Shown in pieces: positions 56,696 to 64,000 of a DNA stretch of 64,000 nt. The DNA comes from Pollenia angustigena (lineage: Eukaryota > Arthropoda > Insecta > Diptera > Polleniidae). The DNA lies in contig OV884059.1 of NCBI GenBank assembly GCA_930367215.1, forward strand, positions 13,044,945-13,108,944. The letters are read 5' to 3'. Every line of letters starts with the position of its first letter. Within the stretch, counting starts at the first letter, position 1. The notes under the pieces are model-generated. The model did no database searches. It was not told the origin of the DNA and was given only the letters and a program-made list of their open reading frames with translations. The translations under genes were made by a program, and so were the position numbers.

Positions 56696-57267
56696 AAAAA
56701 AATTTGTTTTTAATATAATTCCGCAATCAAAATACCATTCGAAAAAAATACGCACGTTAGAAACGCTTTTGACTTTTGCTTTCGTACTACCATAATTGTA
56801 TTTTCGAAAGGGATTTTTTGTGTTTCGAAAGAGGGTAAGAAAAATCCCACAAATTAAATTGTTACGAACGTTCGAAAATAATTTCCGAAAATCTTACATT
56901 GTAATGCAAAATTTACGAAGTCGCATTTTTCCCGATTCAAATCGAGTTATATAATTCCCTTGTAGCCCTTAATTTTTATTTTATTCTTAAAATTTGTAAA
57001 CAAAAATTTTTTTATTTAAAGTGCCAGCTAATAGAAATGTACTACTGTGAATATATTAAATCAAAAAGATTCACAATAGTGCTTTTTTTTATAGAATGTG
57101 TGCCATAATACCAAATAAAAAATCGTTCGATTGGCTACAACGTCTGCTGTCGAAAATCGAATTAAGTTCATAATAGGAACCCGAACTAACACTTAAATTC
57201 AACCTGAACTAGAACAGTCTTATAGACTTTTTATACCATCAAAGGTGTAGAAAATGTGAAACACTCG

Positions 57268-57729
57268 TTTACATTGCTCACATCTAACATCTACCATCAA
57301 ACAAAAATGTCACCATTTTTGAAAAAAACAATTTTTTAAACTAAAAATGTTTTTTTTCTCACAAAAGTGCCAAAATTTAAAAAGAAAACTCAAAAATGTA
57401 TTTGAAGTTCAATTTGTTTAAAAATATAAAAAATACTAAACAAAAAAACATTGCAATAAAAGATAAAACTTGACAAATGGTAACGCTGCTTTCAAACAAA
57501 CTTCTTTTTGTCAGTGATGCCACAATAATAACAGAATTTATTGCCACTTTTCTAGTGATGACACTAAAATAATCAAAAGATGTAGAATGGAATAAAATGA
57601 GATAGGAACATTTTTTAAAGATGTTAAAGATGTTGGTTTTTAGCCCTATGTATTTCTTATGGAAAGATGTTAACATCTTCGCAAATGGCGGAAAATTGAT
57701 GGTAGATGTTAGATGTTGATCAGTGTAAA
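57268..57729. mobile_element. Inverted-repeat element with CATCTAACATCTACCATCAA arms
   Basis: The 20-mer at 57281-57300 is perfectly inverted at 57697-57717 (approximately), with TTTACA-like words outside on both ends. The interior is AT-rich and non-coding. Confidence 0.82.
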
Positions 57730-57734
57730 AAGGC

Positions 57735-58020
57735 TATTAACTGGAAACGGAGTTTAACTTTAAAAAGGAACCCGAATAAGAAGTGAACTTGAGCTAGAAC
57801 CAGAACATAACTAAAACCAAACTAGAACTAGAACTGAACTAAGTCCAAACTAAGACTGAACGAGAACTAAACTAAACCAGAACGGAACTAGAACGTAAGC
57901 CAAAAGCTTAACTAAAACTTGAACTAAAACTAACTCTAAATAGAACAAGAATTGAACTAAAAACCAACTGAAACTGAACTAGAAATTAACTAAAACTGAC
58001 CTAAAACTGAACTTTAACCA
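57735..58020. repeat. Degenerate (AACTAGAACTGA)n minisatellite
   Basis: About 25 degenerate 11-13 bp units (AACTAGAACTGAACTAA and similar). Pieces of the same sequence lie outside both ends of the 53855-54788 and 54827-57182 elements, so it seems to have been one tract split by insertions. Confidence 0.75.
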
Positions 58021-58624
58021 AACTTTTTATCTTCGACTTTCCTGATTGGACTTCAATCAGGTGCCTCTGATTACCCACATCTGTTATATGGTTGTTTCTT
58101 TATAAAGAAAATAAAAAATAAATAACTTCCCATTGCAAGAGGGAGGCGACAAGAGTGCTAAGAAATGAAGAGAAAAAAATTATAAGAAAAAATATTTTTG
58201 ATTAAGATTGAATGTCTTTAAAGATAAGCTCTTTGAATAATTGTAGTTTTTTGATACGCTTAAAACACTAGATTGATTACTTAGATACTAAATGTTGAAA
58301 AATCGTTAAATAAAAGTCAAGTATATAGAAGTATGTATTTAGAAGCTATATTAATATATGTATGAAAGAAATATTATTAAAATATTTTATCCAATAAATA
58401 GGTTTTTAGCATTAAATACAAGAAATTTTTTAACCATTTGAAAATATGTGAGAACGACAATGTAATTAAAGAGATTAGAAAAAGGTTTAACTTTTAATTT
58501 TAATTTTTTTAATGTTTTAATTTTTCCTTGATATTAAGTTACATTAAGGTACGCAAAAATCCATTCTTATTATCCTGATGTATGAAGGCTATTTAATTAA
58601 TTTTCTCTCTTATCTTATTTACAG
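58021..58624. other. 3' end of the inferred first intron
   Basis: AT-rich, no repeat recognised; ends in the acceptor TTATCTTATTTACAG. Confidence 0.5.
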
Positions 58625-61600
58625 AATGAACCCGAGTGCAATCCCGAACTCACTGCGGCCAATCGTGCTTTGTTTTTGGAAAAGGTACGTCAATCAAATG
58701 CAGCTTGTCAAAGTGGTGACTTTGGTACAGCAGTTCTGCTCTACACAGATGCTTTACAACTAGATCCAGGCAATTATATACTCTATAGCAACCGCTCGGC
58801 GGCTCGCTTAAAACATGGTCAGTTTGCTTTGGCCCTACAAGATGCTACCAAAGCCCGCGAATTGTGCCCTCAATGGCCAAAAGCTTATTTCAGACAAGGT
58901 GTTGCTCTGCAATGTCTAGGAAGATATGGAGAAGCCTTGGCCTCATTTTCTGCTGGTCTGGGCCAAGATCCCCAAAATAAACAGTTATTGGCAGGTCTTT
59001 TAGAGGCCTCTATTAAAAGTCCCTTAAGACACGCCCTCGAGCCTACGTTACAGCAATTACGTGCCATGAGCTTAGATCAATCGCCATTTGTTGTGATATC
59101 GGTGGTTGGTCAAGAACTATTGCAGGCCGGTCAATATCACTCTGCCGTTACAGTATTAGAGGCAGCTTTGCGTATTGGTTCCTGTTCTTTAAAGTTAAGA
59201 GGTTCGGTATTTAGTGCCTTAAGTTCGGCCCATTGGGCCTTAAATCAGCTTGATAAAGCCATAGGGTATATGCAACAAGATTTAGCGGTAGCCAAAAGCT
59301 TAGGTGATACAGCTGGAGAATGCCGGGCCCATGGTAATTTGGGTTCAGCCTATTTTAGCCAGGGCTCGTTTAAAGAGGCCTTAACCGCCCACCGTTATCA
59401 ACTAGTATTGGCCATGAAGTGTAAGGATACGCAGGCCGCTGCAGCAGCTCTTACTTCTTTGGGTCATGTCTACACAGCCATAGGTGATTATCCCAATGCA
59501 TTGGCAAGCCATAAACAGTGTGTTCAACTGGTTAAACAGATAGGAGATCGTTTACAGGAGGCCCGTGAAATCGGGAATGTGGGTGCCGTGTATTTGGCCA
59601 TGGGAGAATTTGATTCGGCGGTAGATTGCCATACCCAACATCTGCGTTTAGCTCGCAAGCTGGGCAACCAAGTGGAAGAAGCCAGAGCCTATTCCAATCT
59701 GGGCTCCAGTCATCATTACCGGCGTAATTTTGCCCAGGCCATGACCTTTCATGAGCAGGTGTTAAGGATATCCCAACAACTAGGAGATCGCAATATAGAA
59801 GCCCGAGCCTATGCTGGCTTGGGTCATGCAGCAAGATGTGCTGCGGACTTTGTTCAGGCCAAGAAATGGCATGAGAAGCAATTAGAAATGGCTTTGGCGG
59901 CCCGTGATAAGATAGGAGAAGGAAGAGCCTGTTCTAATTTAGGCATAGTTTATCAATTGCTCGGTGAACATGACGCTGCATTGAAGTTGCATCAAGCTCA
60001 TCTTACCATTGCCAGGCAGCTGCATGATCGTGCGGGTATGGGTAGAGCTTATGGCAATATAGGAAATGCCTATTCCTCGGCGGGTCTTTATGAAGCGGCC
60101 ATAAAATACCATAAACAAGAATTGACCATTAGCAAGGAAGTGAATGATCGCAGTGCCGAAGCTTCTACCCATGGCAATTTGGCGGTGGCTTATCAAGCTT
60201 TGGGTGCTCATGATATGGCTTTAATACACTATAGAGCTCATTTGACTATTGCCCGGGAACTTAAAGATACTCAGGGAGAGGCTTGCGCTTTACTCAATTT
60301 AGGCAACTGTTTAAGTTCAAGACAAGAATTTGCGCAGGCTGTACCCTATTATGAACAGTATTTAATGTTATCTCAAGAGCTGGGAGATGTGGCAGCGGAA
60401 GGTAAGGCCTGCCACTTTTTAGGATATGCACACTATTGTATAGGCAATTACAGAGAAGCTGTAAGGTACTATGACCAAGATTTAGCTTTGGCCAAAGATT
60501 TGCAAGATAAAATGAATATGGGTAGAGCTTATTGTAATCTAGGACTGGCTCATTTGGCTTTGGGCAATAACCAGGCGGCTTTGGAATGCCAAAAGTATTT
60601 TTTGGCCGTTGCCCACATGACTAATCATTTGTCGGGCAAGTTTAGGGCTTTAGGCAATATTGGCGATATACTTATACGTACTGGAGAAATAGAAGAGGCT
60701 GCTAAAATGTATCAGCGGCAACTTACTTTGGCCCGTCAATCCCGCGAAAGATCTATGGAAGCAGCTGCCTGTGGTGCTTTGGGTCTGGCCCATCGCTTGA
60801 TTAAGAAATATGACAAGGCTTTAGGTTATCATACCCAAGAATTGACTCAAAGGCAGGAAATGTCTGATTTAAAAGGAGAATGCAAAGCCCATGGCCATTT
60901 AGGTGCCGTACATATGGCTTTATGTAACTACACCCATGCTGTAAAATGCTACCAAGAGCAATTGGAAAGAGCCCAAGAGTTGCAAGATTCTGCCATAGAG
61001 GCCCAAGCTTATGGCAATTTAGGTATTGCCAAATTGAACATGGGTCATTACGAAGATGCTATAGGATATTTGGAACAACAATTGGGTACTTTGGAAAGAG
61101 TTAATCTGCCCCCTACACAACATGATCGAGCAAGGGCTTTGGGTCACTTAGGAGATTGCTATGACGCCTTGGGCGATTATGAGGAGGGTATTAAATGTCA
61201 TGAACGTCACTTACAGCTGGCTACTTCTCTGCAAAGTTTCCGGGATCAGGAAAGAGCGTATCGTGGTTTGGGCCACAGCCATCGTGCATTAGGTAACCTG
61301 CAAGAAGCTTTGGTTTGTTTGGAGAAACGCTTAGTTGTAGCCCATGAATTGGGTAGTCCAGAAGTAAAAGCAGTCTCCTACGGTGATTTAGGTAATATAC
61401 ATTGTGCTTTGGGCAATCACGAACAGGCTGTCAATTGCTTAGAACATCAGCAAGAAATAGCCAGGGAGTTAGGAGATCGAATGCTCGTTTCGGATGCCAC
61501 TAGTGCTTTAGGAAATGTCTACCAACGTATGGACGATAATGATGGTGCCTTGAAGTTGCATAAAATGGATTTGGAAATGGGTGAACATTTGGGAAATTCC

Positions 61601-61742
61601 TTTATGCAGGCTAGAGCTTGTGGCAATTTAGGGTCGGTATATGAAGCCATACGTTCCTATGTAGATGCAGTAAAATTTTATGAGAAGCAGTTGGCCTTAA
61701 CCACTGACAGATTAAGTAAAACTTATGCCTGTGGTTCGCTTG
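58625..61742 (+). CDS. TTC28: TTC28-like protein, TPR exon (residues ~47-1085)
   Basis: One exon encodes about 1039 residues. It opens NEPECNPELTAANRALFLEK, then three classic TPRs (residues ~64-165: SNAACQSGDFGTAVLLYTDA, YSNRSAARLKHGQFALALQD, AYFRQGVALQCLGRYGEALA). About twenty-odd 40-residue TPRs of the LGN/TTC28 type follow, with consensus G-AYGNLG-AY-ALG-YEEAI-YHEQHL-IA-ELGDR. The order and wording match vertebrate TTC28 throughout (PFVVISVVGQELL, SLKLRGSVFSALSSAHWAL, SLGHVYTAIGDYPNALASHK). The TPR stack is expected to be a protein-binding superhelix. Human TTC28 is reported at the spindle midzone/midbody with Aurora B in cytokinesis. The start is set by the phase-0 acceptor at 58624, since there is no in-frame ATG before the first TPR. 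It ends at CTTG|GTAAGT. Confidence 0.96.
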
Positions 61743-61811
61743 GTAAGTTCAAATTTGAATCACTTTAATTGATAAACATTTTCAAAAAAAAAAACTTTTT
61801 TCTTATAACAG

Positions 61812-61931
61812 GCAGAGTATTCCATCAAATGGCTCAGCATTCACAAGCAATAAACTATTTGAAACAAGGCTTAAGTATAGCACAGTCAATTAATAAATCG
61901 GAAGAGGAGGCCAAAATAAGACATCAATTAG
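61812..61931 (+). CDS. TTC28: TTC28-like protein, small TPR exon
   Basis: A 120-bp exon between a 69-bp and a 65-bp intron, open in phase with both neighbours. It begins at ACAG|GC and encodes RVFHQMAQHSQAINYLKQGL and EEEAKIRHQLG, which continues the last TPRs as in vertebrate TTC28 (...AKIRHGLGL...). The downstream donor is the weak G|GTATTT. Splitting the Gly codons at both junctions is consistent with the surrounding reading frame. Confidence 0.9.
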
Positions 61932-61996
61932 GTATTTAGTTTCCAGATCTATTTAGAAGTAAGTTCAACAATATTTCAAATATATTCTCATTACAG

Positions 61997-63665
61997 GTCT
62001 TGCTTTAAGAGCTTCCGGTGATAATGAAGGTGCTAAACTACAAATGGAAACTGCTGCCCAGCTTTTGGAATCCGTACGCTATGACCAACGTAGTCCTGAA
62101 GCTCGCAGCAGTCTATTTGATTTGCAGACCTCTTGTTACCACATTTTACAGCAAATTTTCGTGGCCATGCAACGCAATGAAGACGCCTTAGTGGCTGCCG
62201 AACGTTGCAAAGCCCGTTCCATGCCCGATACTAATAGTATTTCCCGCAAAACCATGATGACTTGCAGTGAAAGTATCTACGATATAGTAAATCGCACAAA
62301 GAACAATGTTCTATACTACAGTTTGGCGGGAGATGAATTATATGCCTGGTTTCTACAGCCCCAAAAAGGTATAGTTCGGTTCCATTCCATTAAAATCAGC
62401 GAAGAATCTTTAAAAATGTCCACCGAAAAGTTGGCAGAACATGCTAAAGATTCAGAGGATAAGGAAAGTCTTTTGGAGCGTTACATAAATATGGTGCGTG
62501 ATAATTTGGGTGTCAATTCTGATTCAGTGTTACATGAGGGAGATGGCAGTGGTTGGCGGTCTAGCTCTGAAAATTTACTAGATGATTTCTCCAATGAAAG
62601 ATCTGGCTTTTTGCGCATGGTGAATCGTAATCATTTGATGAACTCCTCCAACTATTCCTTAAGTTCTCTATTCAGTTTGGGTTCTGTGGGAGGCTCAGTA
62701 GCTAGTCTTCAGGGCTCTACTAGATCTATTGGTAGCTTACAAGGCTCTTCACGTTCCCGGCGGGCGCCTATGCTGCCTGCCTGGCAGGGTCCCTCTTGTT
62801 TGCATACCTTATTTAATATTTTATTATCTCCATTTGATGATTTGCTACCTACTGGAGGAGCTGTTTCCAGGCAGGGACGTAAGGAGTTGATTTTGGTCTT
62901 GGACAATGAACTGTATTTGGTGCCGTTTGCTATTTTACGTAGTGCGAAGGAAGATGGAGAATATTTATCGGAAAGATGTTCCTTAATCACTGTGCCTTCT
63001 CTTCAATCTTTGAGAGTAAAGAGTAAAATGCTACGTTCTCGGGAATTAGCAGAAAATCTTAATACTGCTTTAGTAGTAGGGGGACCACGTATACCCTCCA
63101 CTTTGTCAGAGACCTGGGGTTGGTCAGAGTCCCCAGCATCTTTGCAAGAAGCAGCGATGGTGGCGGATATGTTACAAGCCAAAACCTTGGCTGGCTGTAA
63201 TGCTACTAAAGAGGCAGTTGTATCCGAACTGCCCTCAGCGGAATGTGTCCACTTTGCCGCCAACCTAAGCTGGAAAATGGGCGCTGTTGTATTAAGTCCC
63301 GGTGATGTGGTAGACTCCCAATCTCAAAAACGTTTTTATCAGTCTTCTAATGCAGAAAATGCCTCAGAACAAGATGAGGCACCCGAATTATCTGGTGGAA
63401 ATATGGAATTGCCTCAACTATCCGATTTTATTTTATCATCCATGGATGTTTTGAATATGAAACTCAATGCTAAACTGGTGGTTTTAAGTTCCTATCATTC
63501 AATAGAGCCCATTACAGGTTCAGGAGTAGCTAATTTAGCGGGCAGTTGGTTAGGTGCAGGAGCTGGAGCGGTTTTAATATCTCTGTGGCCAGTACCGGAA
63601 ACAGCAGCCAAAATTCTGTTAAGGGCTTTTTACTCAGCTTTGTTGCAGGGTGTACGGGCAGCCAG
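61997..63665 (+). CDS. TTC28: TTC28-like protein, linker and CHAT-domain exon
   Basis: About 557 residues. First comes the end of the TPR region (LALRASGDNEGAKLQMETAA, SSLFDLQTSCYHILQQIFVA), then a region matching the start of the TTC28 CHAT domain (NNVLYYSLAGDELYAWFLQP). A Ser/Gly-rich insert at 62639-62766 (SLFSLGSVGGSVASLQGSTR) follows, then the CHAT core: ELILVLDNELYLVPFAILRS, ECVHFAANLSWKMGAVVL, AKLVVLSSYHS, GSWLGAGAGAVLISLWPVPE. CHAT is a caspase/separase-like fold. Where active family members carry His-Gly and Ser-x-Cys, this protein has Asn (AAC 63262-63264) and Tyr (TAT 63493-63495), so it looks catalytically dead. Donor CAG|GTGGGT at 63666. Confidence 0.95.
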
Positions 63666-63721
63666 GTGGGTTTTATAAATAAAAAAAAATATTTTAAATA
63701 CTTAATGCAATTTTCTTTTAG

Positions 63722-64000
63722 GGCTTTGGCCGAGGCCATGCAAACGGTGCAGCATACCAAACATTTTGCCCATCCCGCTAATTGGGCTGGATTTTTGCTT
63801 ATAGGTGGCAATGTTCGCCTATCCAATAAAGTGGCTCTCATGGGTCATGCTTTATGTGAACTAATGCGTACTCCAGATAAATGTCGTGATGCTTTACGTG
63901 TCTGTTTGCATTTGGTGGAGAAGAGTTTACAAAGAATACATCGTGGTCAAAAAAATGCGATGTATACTACGCAAAAAAGTATAGAGAATAAGGCTGGCCC
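63722..64000 (+). CDS. TTC28: TTC28-like protein, CHAT end exon (partial, runs off window)
   Basis: After a 56-bp intron with acceptor TTTCTTTTAG, the exon completes an Arg codon and encodes ALAEAMQTVQHTKHFAHPAN, then WAGFLLIGG, the conserved end of CHAT domains. ALRVCLHLVEKSLQRIHRGQ and KNAMYTTQKSIENKAG follow, matching the segment directly after CHAT in vertebrate TTC28. Human TTC28 is about 2480 residues and this window covers about 1775, so roughly a third of the protein should lie beyond 64000. Confidence 0.95.

Larger units (their letters stand above)
54827..57182. mobile_element. Larger inverted-repeat element hosting nested insertions
   Basis: GGCCCCTATTATGAGTTGCA plus TTCGA at the left is matched inverted at the right (TCGAATTAAGTTCATAATAG plus GAACCC), with a further CGAACGATTTTT-like match inside. 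Its 2.3 kb contain the MITE 55147-55911, itself with a nested hairpin, and the 56310-56695 retroelement piece. No transposase frame was recognised. Confidence 0.65.
7863..58624 (+). other. TTC28: Inferred giant first intron (50,762 bp)
   Basis: The donor is GAG|GTAAGTTGAG; the acceptor is CTTATCTTATTTACAG|AAT. All sequence between them lacks a supportable host gene and is filled with repeats listed separately. The other three introns of the gene are only 69, 65 and 56 bp, so the contrast is extreme. Long first introns are common in insect genes and often carry regulatory DNA. Human TTC28 is also a very large gene with long introns. Confidence 0.6.

Noticed and set aside
58578..58763. 61-codon frame crossing the TPR exon acceptor
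   Set aside because: It runs through the intron end and is in a different frame from the TPR sequence.
58885..60211. Minus-strand open frames inside the TPR exon
   Set aside because: Antisense shadows of a strongly coding exon; the periodic TPR codons keep the other strand open.
62709..63841. Minus-strand open frames inside the CHAT exons
   Set aside because: Antisense shadows; no recognisable motif and they cross the 56-bp intron.

Overview
The window looks like an AT-rich fly genome, most likely a brachyceran and plausibly a calyptrate such as a blow fly or house-fly relative. This rests on the short 56-69 bp introns at the right end, the dense decayed transposons, and the encoded protein. 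There are no bacterial features. I found one clear host gene, a plus-strand orthologue of vertebrate TTC28 (tetratricopeptide repeats followed by a CHAT domain). It runs off the right edge.

Layout. 1-7250 is 5' flank and transposon debris: an intact exon of a RAG1/Transib-like transposase on the minus strand at the left edge, a nested dispersed repeat, reverse-transcriptase fossils on both strands, and a deleted mariner-type element. 7252-7862 holds a candidate promoter, a leader with upstream ORFs, and a 46-codon first coding exon ending in a consensus donor. 58625-64000 holds four further coding exons (TPR superhelix, serine-rich linker, CHAT domain). The exons join in phase to about 1775 codons, and the protein continues beyond the window. 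Everything from 7863 to 58624 is inferred to be one intron of about 50.8 kb.

The intron is the unusual part. It holds (a) two families of degenerate 28-34 bp tandem repeats arranged as opposed, inverted arrays (family A at 14.1-17.8 kb, family B at 29.2-39.6 kb); (b) two smaller foldback elements with the same design, inverted arms built of tandem units (52.1-52.8 kb and 53.85-54.79 kb); (c) about fifteen hairpin-type MITEs of many unrelated families, five of them packed into a 160-bp satellite at 42.6-45.1 kb; and (d) mariner-type and non-LTR fossils. Family A is saturated with CGATA/TATCGATA, the known core of DREF and BEAF-32 sites in Drosophila.

The strongest leads are the paired inverted tandem arrays (possible giant foldback elements, long-hairpin RNA sources or insulators), the RAG1-like exon at the left edge, and the loss of both expected catalytic residues from the CHAT domain. 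All homology statements come from reading the translations, not from database searches.
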